A stretch of 63,861 nt of DNA. Origin: Antribacter soli. GTDB taxonomy: Bacteria; Actinomycetota; Actinomycetes; Actinomycetales; Cellulomonadaceae. The stretch lies in NCBI RefSeq assembly GCF_021568775.1, contig NZ_JAKGSG010000023.1:1-63861 (forward strand), in the 5' to 3' direction. Below are positions 8,835 through 16,799 of this stretch, piece after piece; within the stretch, counting starts at the first letter, position 1, and the number at the start of each line of letters is the position of its first letter. Under the pieces are notes generated by a model. The model did not search any database, was not told the DNA's origin, and worked only from the letters and a program-made list of their open reading frames with translations. The translations under genes were made by a program, and so were the position numbers.

Positions 8835-9680
8835 ATGCCGACGGGATCCAGCGCGCAGGCGGGAGACGTCGCCACGCCCGCGGACGAGGTGCGCGCCTGG
8901 CGCCCGGCCGTCCCGGGCGTGGCCGAGGTGCTGCACGCCCGCTGGCACGAGCACTCCTACCCGCTGCACACGCACGACACGTGGACCGTCCTCGTGCTCG
9001 ACGAGGGCATGGTCGGCTACGCCCTGGACCGGCACGAGCACGCGGCGCTCACGTCGGGCGTGACGGTGCTGCCCCCGCACGTCGCCCACGACGGCCGGTC
9101 GGTGACGCACGGCGGCTTCCGCAAGCGCGTCGTCTACCTGGAGGCCGGCGTGCTGGGGGAGTGGCTCGTGGGCCGGGCCGTCGACGGCCCGTTGCTGCGC
9201 GACCCGGGCCTCCGGTCGGGCGTCCAGCGGCTGGACCGCGCGCTCGTCGCGGGGGAGCAGCTCGCCGCCGAGTCCGGCCTGGCCCTGGTCGCAGAACGGA
9301 TCGCCTGGCACCTGACCGGCCGCCCGGAGATGGACGACGGCGGGCGCGGGCCCACCGTGGCGCGACGGGCGCGCGACCTGCTCGACGCCGACCCCACCGC
9401 GGAGGTCCGCCTCGCCGACGTGGCCGGCGTGCTCGGCGTGACGACGGCGCACCTCGTGCGTGCGTTCACGCGGGAGTTCGGTCTCCCGCCGCACCGCTAC
9501 CTCGTGGGGCGTCGGCTCGACCTCGCCCGGCGTCGGCTCCTCGCCGGAGAGCCTGCCGGCCAGGTCGCCGCGGCGACCGGGTTCCACGACCAGTCGCACC
9601 TGACCCGGCACTTCCGCCGCCTCCTGCGCACGACGCCGGGCCGGTACCAGGGCGCAGCCGGGCGCCGTAACCCGTCCTGA
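8835..9680 (+). CDS. AraC-family transcriptional regulator
   Basis: 281 residues. The N-terminal cupin sensing domain has the usual HARWHEHSYPLHTHDTWTVLVLDEG and LPPHVAHDGR motifs. The C-terminal double helix-turn-helix (about 185-280) has LADVAGVLGVTTAHLVRAFTREFGLPPHRYL and QVAAATGFHDQSHLTRHFRR, the classical AraC signature. The leaderless -10 box decides the ATG; the longer upstream reading frame overlaps the divergent gene. It probably regulates the adjacent DUF2000 gene and itself. Confidence 0.88.
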   Translation: MPTGSSAQAGDVATPADEVRAWRPAVPGVAEVLHARWHEHSYPLHTHDTWTVLVLDEGMVGYALDRHEHAALTSGVTVLPPHVAHDGRSVTHGGFRKRVVYLEAGVLGEWLVGRAVDGPLLRDPGLRSGVQRLDRALVAGEQLAAESGLALVAERIAWHLTGRPEMDDGGRGPTVARRARDLLDADPTAEVRLADVAGVLGVTTAHLVRAFTREFGLPPHRYLVGRRLDLARRRLLAGEPAGQVAAATGFHDQSHLTRHFRRLLRTTPGRYQGAAGRRNPS

Positions 9681-9865
9681 CCCCTTGAGGTCGCAGTTCG
9701 GACATGTGTACGATGTCGGATGTGGGGGCCGGTCAGGTCGCCCGAAAGGGTCCGCGACCGGAGGGGGCGGGGACTGGACGGTCCCGAGGTCACCTCGGGG
9801 CAAGAAGTGGATACCCAGCCCGCCGCCCCCTCAACACACTCGATGCGCCCAGAGCGCGCCAAGAG
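9681..9865. other. Gene-free 185-base stretch with an orphan dyad
   Basis: No convincing gene lies between the AraC gene and the YgjV-like gene, which converge. GACAT (9701-9705) and ATGTC (9713-9717) form a dyad that looks like a regulator site, but no gene starts near it. Confidence 0.35.
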
Positions 9866-10528
9866 TCACGACGGCACCGGAGCCGGGCCCGCCGGGTCGG
9901 CGGTGACCTCCCGCACCCAGCTCGCCCCGTCCCGCCGGAAGCCGACGCGCTCCAGGTACGCGGACTCGCCCCGAGCCGCCCGCGGCACCACGATCCGGTC
10001 GAAGCCCTTCGCGGCGAAGACCCCGCTGCGGCGGTGCACGAACTCGCCCGGCGTGAAGTCCCGGAACCGCTTCGTCACCCAGTCGAGCAGGACGACGCCG
10101 AGACCGCCGCCGGCGTCACCGATCTCGACGACACCGACGGTCTCGTCGCCGCGCTGCACGAGGAACGCCGACCGGCGCTCGCGGGGCGGCGGCTGGGCAA
10201 CGAACCCGGGGGCGAAGCGCTCGATGTCCGCGGCGTGCGTGCGCAGCACGTGGAGCAGGTACGCGTCGTCGGGTGCGACCTCGACCACCTCGTAGACGGC
10301 GGCGTCGTGACGCTCGCGCTGGAGCCGCCACAACCAGTAGACGTTGATGACCGCGATCGCCGCGTTCATCGCGACGAACGGCCAGATGCCCACGATCGCG
10401 TTGTAGGCGGTCGCGATGATCGACCCGGCCAGGTTGAGCCAGCGGAAGCGCAGGACGCGCGCCTGCGTGAGGGAGAAAACGACCAGGGCGGAGCCGACCC
10501 AGCCGATGATCTCGAGCCATGGAACCAT
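9866..10528 (-). CDS. YgjV-like inner-membrane domain fused to an acyltransferase-like domain
   Basis: 220 residues. Residues 1-72 are a YgjV-type membrane unit with three hydrophobic segments (LEIIGWVGSALVVFSLTQ, LNLAGSIIATAYNAIVGIW, MNAAIAVINVYWLWRLQ). A cytosolic part follows, with AFLVQRGDETVGVVEI, LLDWVTKRFRDFTPGEFVHRRSG and ESAYLERVGFRRDG, which resembles a GNAT acetyltransferase ending. TAAGGT lies six bases before ATG 10528 (leaderless). The substrate is unknown. The membrane anchor suggests a lipid or cell-envelope target (inference). Confidence 0.72.
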   Translation of the reverse strand: MVPWLEIIGWVGSALVVFSLTQARVLRFRWLNLAGSIIATAYNAIVGIWPFVAMNAAIAVINVYWLWRLQRERHDAAVYEVVEVAPDDAYLLHVLRTHAADIERFAPGFVAQPPPRERRSAFLVQRGDETVGVVEIGDAGGGLGVVLLDWVTKRFRDFTPGEFVHRRSGVFAAKGFDRIVVPRAARGESAYLERVGFRRDGASWVREVTADPAGPAPVPS

Positions 10529-10546
10529 GGCCCGACCTTAGCCACG

Positions 10547-11203
10547 TCAGGCGGGGTCTTGCTGCGCCGAGGCCCTGTCCTGGCGCCAGGCGTGCACCCC
10601 GGCGACCACCGACGCGGCGATCACCACCGCGGCCACCCCGTACGCGACCGGCCGGACGGCCGGGTTCGAGGCGGCGAGGTAGCCGATCACCGTGATGAGG
10701 ACGCCCCAGCTCAGGGCGCCGAACACGTTCGCCGTGAGGAACCGCAGGTACGCCATCCCGGCGATCCCGGCGACCGGCGGGACGAACACCCTGGCCCACG
10801 GCACGTACCGCCCGATGACGACCGACCACCACCCGAACAGCTCGTAGAACCGCTCCGTGCGCACGACGGCGGACTGCACCCACCGGCCGCCCCGGCGCGT
10901 CAGGTACGGCCTGCCGTACCGGCGGCCCAGCACGAAGCCGACCTGGTCGCCCGCCACGGCGGCCAGACCCACCCCGATCGCCAGCACCCAGATGTTGATC
11001 TGGTCGGTCGTCCCCGCGACGAGCCCGGCGCCGAACAGCAGCGAGTCTCCGGTGAGGAACGGGACGACCACGCCGACGAACAGGGCCGTCCCGGCGAAGA
11101 CCAGACCCCAGACGACCAGGTAGAACGCGACGGGTCCGAGGACGTCGAGCCAACCGACGACGTCGTCGCTCACCGAGGCCGGGACAGGGGACAGATGGGT
11201 CAC
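10547..11203 (-). CDS. DedA / SNARE-associated family membrane protein
   Basis: 218 residues, polytopic. DedA features are present: the re-entrant VVVPFLTGDSLLFGAGLVAG (usual E-x-x-x-P..GD pattern), GDQVGFVLGRRYGRPYL and the characteristic GRYVPWARVFVPPVAGIAGM loop. DedA proteins act in membrane lipid (undecaprenyl-phosphate or aminophospholipid) flipping and proton-motive homeostasis. GTG start. 18 bases separate it from the next gene on the same strand, which could be co-transcribed, although that gene has its own -10 box. Confidence 0.88.
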   Translation of the reverse strand: MTHLSPVPASVSDDVVGWLDVLGPVAFYLVVWGLVFAGTALFVGVVVPFLTGDSLLFGAGLVAGTTDQINIWVLAIGVGLAAVAGDQVGFVLGRRYGRPYLTRRGGRWVQSAVVRTERFYELFGWWSVVIGRYVPWARVFVPPVAGIAGMAYLRFLTANVFGALSWGVLITVIGYLAASNPAVRPVAYGVAAVVIAASVVAGVHAWRQDRASAQQDPA

Positions 11204-11312
11204 CCCGCAATCCTCGCAGGCGGCCGCGGGTGGTCCGTGCCGCGCAAGCGGATCTGCTGATCTCGAAGGGCGTCGCGGCTTCCAGGAGGGTGTCGTCAGG
11301 CGTCGGCACGTC

Positions 11313-11840
11313 TCACAGGTCCGTCGCTCCGTCGAGCGACTCGCGGAGCAGGTCGGCGTGCCCGGCGTGCCGCGAGTACTCCTCGACCATGTGCACGAGG
11401 ATCCACCGCACCGACACCGGCTCGCCGTGCCGCTCGCGCACCGCTGTCGTGTCCAGCCCGCCGTCGGCCAGCGCCGCGTCGAGGTTCCGGTCGGCCGCGG
11501 TGACGGACGCGACGAACAGGGCGTCGAGGTCCTCGGGTGCGTCGTGCTGGGCGCTGGTCCACTCCCAGTCGCCGTCGGTGTCCCACGGGGCGCTCGCCCA
11601 GGGCTCCGCAGGGTCCTGGCCGTGGAGGATCTCCCCGAACCAGAACTGCTCGACCCACGCCAGGTGCTTGAGCAGCCCGCCGAGCGTCATGGTGGACGGC
11701 GGCAGCGTCGTCCGCAGCTCCTCAGCGGTGAGGCCGGCGCACTGGCGGCGCAGCGTCGCGCGGTAGAAGTCGACGAAGGACCGCAGCGTCGTGACCTCGT
11801 CGGCGGTGTACGGCGGGTCGGTGCGCGCGATCGTGTCCAT
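11313..11840 (-). CDS. DinB-family (DUF664) protein
   Basis: 175 residues, a four-helix DinB/YfiT-like bundle. Metal ligands are visible as H in GGLLKHLAWVEQFW and the paired H..H in ILVHMVEEYSRHAGHADLLRE, the mycothiol/bacillithiol-dependent DinB_2 (DUF664) pattern. It is probably a metal-dependent thiol transferase in detoxification; the substrate is unknown. TACGGT lies seven bases before ATG 11840, favouring this start over GTG 11849, which would overlap the box. Confidence 0.82.
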   Translation of the reverse strand: MDTIARTDPPYTADEVTTLRSFVDFYRATLRRQCAGLTAEELRTTLPPSTMTLGGLLKHLAWVEQFWFGEILHGQDPAEPWASAPWDTDGDWEWTSAQHDAPEDLDALFVASVTAADRNLDAALADGGLDTTAVRERHGEPVSVRWILVHMVEEYSRHAGHADLLRESLDGATDL

Positions 11841-11908
11841 GGCCGCCACCGTACCCAGCGGCGAGTGGCCGGAGCACCGGAATTAGCCCGGGGCGGTCGA
11901 TCCACGGA

Positions 11909-11936
11909 TTGCTGAGTTCATCAGAACATGTATCGT
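11909..11936 (+). promoter_or_regulatory. cmtR promoter with embedded operator
   Basis: TTGCTG (11909-11914) and TATCGT (11931-11936) are separated by 16 bases, with the GTG start seven bases further (leaderless). GTTC-ATCA-GAAC (11916-11927) is an inverted repeat inside the spacer, placed so that a bound repressor would block RNA polymerase. Confidence 0.6.
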
Positions 11937-11943
11937 CCCGTAC

Positions 11944-12300
11944 GTGCCCCAGACCGTCACCCTCACCCACGCCGAGGCGCTCGCCCGGCTGGGTCACGCC
12001 CTGTCGGACCAGACCCGCACGCGGATCCTGCTGGCGCTGCGCGAGGCGCCGGCACACCCCTCGGACCTGGCCGACGCCGTCGGCGTCTCCCGGCAGGTGA
12101 TGTCGAACCAGCTCGCGTGCCTGCGGGGCTGCGGCCTGGTCGAGTCCGTGCCGGACGGACGGCGGGTGTGGTACCGGCTGGCCGACCCGCGGCTGGCCTC
12201 CGCGCTCGGTGACCTGCTCGGGCTCGTCCTGGCCGTCGACCCGGGATGCTGCGGTCCGGACTGCACGTGCGCCGGCCCCGTCCAGGGGCAGGCGGCATGA
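11944..12300 (+). CDS. cmtR: CmtR-like ArsR/SmtB metal-sensing repressor
   Basis: 118-residue winged-helix ArsR/SmtB protein. The DNA-binding helix is in HPSDLADAVGVSRQVMSNQLACLRG. The Cys pattern is that of the Cd(II)/Pb(II) sensor CmtR: C59 and C63 in CLRGC on the recognition helix and a Cys in the C-terminal tail (C102 or C103; CCGPDCTC). The tail has four cysteines, more than the single C102 of the mycobacterial protein. It should derepress the overlapping cation-transporter gene when metal binds. GTG start, leaderless promoter. Confidence 0.85.
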   Translation: MPQTVTLTHAEALARLGHALSDQTRTRILLALREAPAHPSDLADAVGVSRQVMSNQLACLRGCGLVESVPDGRRVWYRLADPRLASALGDLLGLVLAVDPGCCGPDCTCAGPVQGQAA

Positions 12301-12935
12301 GCACCGCGAGCCCCCTCCCGATGGAGGTCGACGCGCTGACCCGCCGCGGGTTGCGCCTCGCCCGGTTCACCGTGGCCTACAACGTCGTCGAGGGCGCGGT
12401 CGCGATCGGCGCCGGCCTGGCGGCGGGGCTGGTGTCGGTGGTCGGCTTCGGCGTCGACTCGGCGATCGAGTCCGTCTCGGCCGTGCTCGTCGGGGCGCGC
12501 CTGGCCGCGCGCCTCCGGAACGGCGAGCCGGACGCGGTCAGGGAACGGCGGGCGCTGCGGTTCGTCGCGCTCACCTTCTTCGCGCTCGCGGCGTACGTCA
12601 CCGTGGAAGGCGTGTGGTCGCTGGTCACGGGCGACGTGGCCGACTCCTCACCCCTGAGCATCGCCGTGCTGGCTACCTCGCTCGTCGTGATGCCGCTGCT
12701 CGCCGCGGCCAAGCAGCGGGTCGGGCGAGCGCTCGGGAACGACCCGCTGATCCTGGCCGACGCCGCCGAGACCCGCATCTGCGTGCTCCTGTCGGTATCG
12801 ACGCTCCTCGGCGTCGGACTGTTCCAGCTCACCGGCGCGGCCTGGCTCGATCCCCTTGCGGGGTTCGTCATCGCGGCCTTCGCGATCCACGAGGGCCGCG
12901 AGGCGTGGGAGGGCGAGCTCGTCGAGGAGGGGTGA
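12297..12935 (+). CDS. CDF-like cation transporter
   Basis: 212 residues with six hydrophobic segments, related to the transmembrane half of cation diffusion facilitators. The second and fifth helices carry the acidic metal-site residues (GFGVDSAIESVSAVLVG and LILADAAETRICVLL). The cytoplasmic C-terminal domain of full CDF proteins is absent. ATG overlaps the cmtR stop by four bases. Under a Cd/Pb-type sensor it is presumably a heavy-metal efflux pump; in mycobacteria CmtR instead controls a P-type ATPase. Confidence 0.83.
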   Translation: MSTASPLPMEVDALTRRGLRLARFTVAYNVVEGAVAIGAGLAAGLVSVVGFGVDSAIESVSAVLVGARLAARLRNGEPDAVRERRALRFVALTFFALAAYVTVEGVWSLVTGDVADSSPLSIAVLATSLVVMPLLAAAKQRVGRALGNDPLILADAAETRICVLLSVSTLLGVGLFQLTGAAWLDPLAGFVIAAFAIHEGREAWEGELVEEG

Positions 12936-12981
12936 GCACGGACCCCTCGCCAGGGGCCCCGGGCTCCGAAAGACTGGGGCG

Positions 12982-13626
12982 GTGAACTCTGCGAGTGCAC
13001 GCAAGCACGAGGACCCCACCGCCAGGCAGCGGCGGGTCTGGGACAAGGCCGCCCCCACCTACGACAAGCAGATGACCTGGTTCGAGAGGACACAGCTCGG
13101 CGACGGGCGCGAGTGGCTCGGCGCCCGCGCCCGCGGGCGGGTCCTGGAGGTCGCGATCGGGACCGGCCGGAGCCTGCCGCACTACCCGGGCGACGTCACG
13201 ATCACAGGGATCGAGCTGAGCCCGGAGATGCTCGCCAGGGCGCGGCGGACCGCCGCCGACCTCGGCCGCACCGCCGACCTGCGCGAGGGGGACGCCGAGC
13301 ACCTGCCGTTCCCCGACGCCTCGTTCGACACGGTCGTGTGTTCACTGGCGCTGTGCAGCATCCCGGACCCGGCTGCGGCCGTCGCGGAGATGCGGCGCGT
13401 CCTCGTCCCGGGTGGCAGGCTCCTGCTCCTCGACCACGTCGCGAGCACCTGGCCGCCCGTCCTCGCCGTGCAGTGGCTGGTCGAGCAGGTGACGGGCCGG
13501 CTCGCCGGGGAGTACTTCACGCGGCGCCAGCTGCCGTTGGTCACGGCGGCGGGGTTCGAGGTCGTCGAGAGCCAGCGGTTCAGGGCCGGCGCCGTGGAGC
13601 GCCTCCACGCGGTGAAGCCGGCCTGA
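12982..13626 (+). CDS. Class I SAM-dependent methyltransferase
   Basis: 214 residues. Motif I is VLEVAIGTGRSLPHYP (about 44-59), motif II ITGIELSPEMLARAR, motif III GDAEHLPFPDASFDTVVCSLALCSIPD and motif IV RRVLVPGGRLLLLDHV, the UbiE/phospholipid N-methyltransferase-like group. The product is cytoplasmic; the acceptor is unknown. GTG start is six bases after AAGACT, a possible leaderless -10. It lies 46 bases after the cation transporter and may be read through from it. Confidence 0.84.
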   Translation: MNSASARKHEDPTARQRRVWDKAAPTYDKQMTWFERTQLGDGREWLGARARGRVLEVAIGTGRSLPHYPGDVTITGIELSPEMLARARRTAADLGRTADLREGDAEHLPFPDASFDTVVCSLALCSIPDPAAAVAEMRRVLVPGGRLLLLDHVASTWPPVLAVQWLVEQVTGRLAGEYFTRRQLPLVTAAGFEVVESQRFRAGAVERLHAVKPA

Positions 13627-13659
13627 CGGCGGACCCGCCCCGGCCGCCGTCGGGCGACG

Positions 13660-15147
13660 TCAGACCGCCGCGACCGCCAGGTCACGGCGGCCGTCCACGC
13701 CGCTGCCGCGCGGGAACCGCACGAGCAGCATGAGCACCAGCCCGAGCACGATGACCAGCATGATCCCGAGGATGCCCCAGTACTGGGCGCCCATGACCGA
13801 GATGAACACCGCGAACGCCGCCTGGGCGAGGAAGCTGGCCGCCCGCCCGGTCGTGGCGTAGAGGCCGAAGGCCTCCGTCTCGTGGCCGGGGTCGGTGATG
13901 CGGGCCAGGAGCGCGCGGCTCGCCGACTGGGCGGGACCCACGAACAGCGTGAGCGCGAGGCCCCACACCCAGAACGTCTGAGCGCCGCCGTCGTGCTGGA
14001 GGAACAGTGCCAGGCCGGCGACCACGAGACCTACGAGCGAGCCGATCACCACCAGGCGCGGACCGATCAGGTCGTCCAGCCAGCCTGCGGCGATCGTCGC
14101 GAGGCCGGCCACGACGTTGGCGACGATCGCGAAGACGATGACCTGGTCGGCCTCGAACCCGAACGTGCCGACCGCGAGGATGCCGCCGAACGTGAAGACG
14201 CCAGCCAGCCCGTCGCGGTACACCGCGCTCGCGAGCAGGTACCAGAGCGTGGACCGTCGCCCGCGCCACAGCACCGCGATGTCGCGGCCCAGCTTGCCGT
14301 AGGCGCCGATGAGGTTGACCCGGTCGCCCGCGGGCCGGCGGGGTGCGTCGGGCACGAACAGCAGGACAGGCAGGGCGAAGAGGAAGTACCAGACAGCCGA
14401 CAGGAGCACGGACACGCGGATGTCCATGCCCATCTCGCCCGTGACGCCGAACCAGCCCACCTCTGGGCTGATGAACCCGACGAACAGGATGACCAGCAGC
14501 ACGATCCCGCCCACGTAGCCCGCACCCCAGCCCAGGCCGGACACACGGCCGATGGTCCGGGGCGTCGAGATCTGGAGCAGCAGCGCGTTGTACGCCACGC
14601 TCGCCAGCTCGAAGAACACGTTGCCCACGGCGAGCAGCACGACGCCGAGGATCACGGCGTCGGCCTTGGAGCCCGGCGTCGGCTCGATCCAGAACATCGC
14701 CACCATGGCACCCACCACGGCGATCGTGTTGACCGCCAGCCACGGCTTGCGGCGACCCTGGGAGTCGGCGAGCGCCCCGAGCGCGGGGGCGAGCAGCGCG
14801 ACGAGGATGCCGGCCACCGCCAGGCCCACGCCGATCCACGACGAGTTGCGCGCGACGATGTCCGTCGCGTTCTCGCCCTCCTCGACGAACGCGCCGCTCG
14901 TCAGCCACGTGGTGAACACGAACGTCGTCACGACGGCGTTGAACGCCGCCGAGCCCCAGTCCCACAGGGACCACGCGACGACCTGGCCGGGTGTGCCCCG
15001 GCGGACCGCCTGCGTGGAGGCGGCGGCGACCACTCCGAGCGCGGCGTTGAGCGCCGGCTCGGGAGTCGGCGTGGCAGGCAGGGGTGACGTGGGCTCCGTG
15101 GTCGGCTCGGTCGCGTCGTCGGGGCCGGTCGGCGTCTGTGCAGGCAC
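13660..15147 (-). CDS. MFS transporter, UMF1/Atg22-like
   Basis: 495 residues with about twelve membrane helices and a Pro/Thr-rich cytoplasmic N-terminus (about 45 residues). VVAWSLWDWGSAAFNAVVTTFVFTTWL is the start of the UMF1 (unknown major facilitator 1) family. LGALADSQGRRKPWLAVN is the MFS A-motif, and there is a WLDDLIGPRLVV second-half equivalent. Related to vacuolar amino-acid effluxer Atg22; the bacterial substrate is unknown. GTG start with TACGAT six bases upstream (leaderless). Confidence 0.86.
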   Translation of the reverse strand: MPAQTPTGPDDATEPTTEPTSPLPATPTPEPALNAALGVVAAASTQAVRRGTPGQVVAWSLWDWGSAAFNAVVTTFVFTTWLTSGAFVEEGENATDIVARNSSWIGVGLAVAGILVALLAPALGALADSQGRRKPWLAVNTIAVVGAMVAMFWIEPTPGSKADAVILGVVLLAVGNVFFELASVAYNALLLQISTPRTIGRVSGLGWGAGYVGGIVLLVILFVGFISPEVGWFGVTGEMGMDIRVSVLLSAVWYFLFALPVLLFVPDAPRRPAGDRVNLIGAYGKLGRDIAVLWRGRRSTLWYLLASAVYRDGLAGVFTFGGILAVGTFGFEADQVIVFAIVANVVAGLATIAAGWLDDLIGPRLVVIGSLVGLVVAGLALFLQHDGGAQTFWVWGLALTLFVGPAQSASRALLARITDPGHETEAFGLYATTGRAASFLAQAAFAVFISVMGAQYWGILGIMLVIVLGLVLMLLVRFPRGSGVDGRRDLAVAAV

Positions 15148-15222
15148 GTCGGGATCGTAGACCCGCGGTGCCCTCCCGTGCCGGATGCCGGGCGAACAAC
15201 AGATGAACTGTGACCTTGGTGC

Positions 15223-16311
15223 TCAGGGGGTGGTGGCAGTGGCGGTCGGGACCCAGTACCGGCGTCCGCGCCGGCCCTCGGCGATGACGACCGCCTCGAG
15301 CACGCCGCCGCAGCGCTCGATCGCGCGGGCCGACGGCACGTTGTCGTCGTCGCACGTCAGCAGTGCGCGCCGGATCCCCTGCGCGGCGGCGACCGCCAGC
15401 CCCGCGCGCAGGAGCGCCGTCGCGTGGCCGCGGCCCCGGAACGCGGGACGCACGCCGTAGCCGATGTGCCCCCCGACGGTCCGCAGGCCGCCGTTCAGCG
15501 CATGCCGCACGGACAACCTGCCCACCAGCTCGCCGTCGGCCTCGCCGACCAGGAACGTGTGCGGCACGCGCGAGCTCAGCACGTCCAGGCCGCGGCGCTC
15601 GCGGGCCAGGCGCGCGACGTGGTCGGGCCAGGCCTCGCCGTCGTGCGTGAAGAGGAAGCTCCAGCCGTCGAACTCGGCCTGCGCCGCCCGGGCCTGCGCC
15701 TCGTCGGCGAGGGTGAGCTCACGCACGACCATCCCGTTCTGGTCGGGGCGCGCGGCGAGCCCCGGAACCGGGAGGTCGAGCGCCAGGAGCCGGTCGAGCC
15801 AGCGGCGGGCGGTCGGGCCGTCGAACGGGGCCTCGCGCTCGCGCACCTGCTCGAGCAGCGAGTCGGCGTCCCGCCGCACGGTGGCCACCAGGTCGGCCGG
15901 GTAGCCGTAGCGGACCTGGTGCTCGGCGAACTCGTCCTCGTCGTCGATGAACGCCGGCCGGGACGCCCGCTCGATCACGTCGAGGTCCAGGTCCGCCATC
16001 GTGACCTCGTGGCCGACGGCGGTGGCGGACCACCGCGGGACGTCCGTGAGGTCCACGTAGATCCGGGTGGCCTTCGGGTGCCACGCGTTGAAGGTCGCGG
16101 TCCAGCCTGCCTCCGGGAACAGGGTGACGCTGTCCCACACGCCGGTGAACGCCGCCCCGGGCCGGGCGGCGCGAGTCCCTGCCGGCATGCCGACCCAGGC
16201 GCCGTGCTCGTCCGTGCCGAGGAAGACGGCGTCGTTCTCCCAGTGCGGCGTCCCGTCCCACTTCGTGTACCGGACTCGGACCGGGGACCCAGTGATGGAG
16301 GGAAAGGCCAT
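15223..16311 (-). CDS. DUF402 domain fused to GNAT acetyltransferase
   Basis: 362 residues. Residues about 1-165 are a DUF402 domain (FAU1-like barrel): RVRYTKWDGTPHWEND, WTATFNAWHPKATRIYVDLTDVP, DLDLDVIERASRPAFIDDEDEF and EHQVRYGYPADLV. Residues about 190-362 are a GNAT domain with GVRPAFRGRGHATALLRAGL (acetyl-CoA loop) and DNVPSARAIERCGGVLEAV. TAAGGT seven bases before ATG 16311 sets the start. DUF402 proteins include nucleoside-phosphatases and RNA-linked proteins, so the fusion may modify a nucleotide-related metabolite (inference). Confidence 0.8.
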   Translation of the reverse strand: MAFPSITGSPVRVRYTKWDGTPHWENDAVFLGTDEHGAWVGMPAGTRAARPGAAFTGVWDSVTLFPEAGWTATFNAWHPKATRIYVDLTDVPRWSATAVGHEVTMADLDLDVIERASRPAFIDDEDEFAEHQVRYGYPADLVATVRRDADSLLEQVREREAPFDGPTARRWLDRLLALDLPVPGLAARPDQNGMVVRELTLADEAQARAAQAEFDGWSFLFTHDGEAWPDHVARLARERRGLDVLSSRVPHTFLVGEADGELVGRLSVRHALNGGLRTVGGHIGYGVRPAFRGRGHATALLRAGLAVAAAQGIRRALLTCDDDNVPSARAIERCGGVLEAVVIAEGRRGRRYWVPTATATTP

Positions 16312-16393
16312 GGTCAGGACCTTATCCGGCGGATCGGGTCGCTGGAGCGCGGCTCTCCGGGCGCCGTGGGGCGCCGAGGACCACCATGGACCC

Positions 16394-16750
16394 ATGGGTG
16401 AGTTCTCCGACTACATCGCGAGCCTCGACGGGCCCGAGCGTGACGCCGTCGAGCACGTCCGTGCGCGGGCGCTCGAGCTCGTGCCCGACGCCGAGGAGGG
16501 CGTGAGCTACGGCATGGCCGCGCTCCGCTACCGCGGCAGCCCGCTGGTCTCGGCCCGCGTCTCGGCGAAGCACATCGGGCTGTACCCGTTCAGCCCGGTG
16601 GCGATCGAGGTGGTCGCGCCGGACCTGGCGGGGTACTCGCTGGCGAAGGGGACGGTGCGGTACACGCCGGACAACCCGCTGCCCGACGACGTTCTCGACC
16701 GCCTCGTCCTGCTGCGTCGCGACGAGATCGACGCGATGCGCTCGCGCTGA
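16394..16750 (+). CDS. DUF1801 (YdhG/iron-chaperone-like) protein
   Basis: 118 residues. The DUF1801 pattern: IASLDGPERDAVEHVRARALELVPDAEEGVSYGMAALRYRG, then HIGLYPFSPVAIEVVAPDL and KGTVRYTPDNPLPDDVLDRLVLLRRDEID. The family is small, cytoplasmic and distantly frataxin-like; its function is not established. It is divergent from the DUF402-GNAT gene. The last 17 bases before its end recur inverted 36 bases downstream. Confidence 0.8.
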   Translation: MGEFSDYIASLDGPERDAVEHVRARALELVPDAEEGVSYGMAALRYRGSPLVSARVSAKHIGLYPFSPVAIEVVAPDLAGYSLAKGTVRYTPDNPLPDDVLDRLVLLRRDEIDAMRSR

Positions 16751-16789
16751 GCCATGGCCCGCCAGAGTTGCGTCGCGTCGATCTCGTCG
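16720..16789. repeat. 17-bp inverted copy of the DUF1801 3' end
   Basis: CGACGAGATCGACGCGA (16720-16736, codons for RDEIDAM) is perfectly complementary to 16773-16789. The arms flank the stop codon of the DUF1801 gene and stand before the convergent pectinase stop (16800). It could act as a bidirectional terminator, though the 36-base loop is long. Confidence 0.7.
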
Positions 16790-16799
16790 TCCTGCCCGG

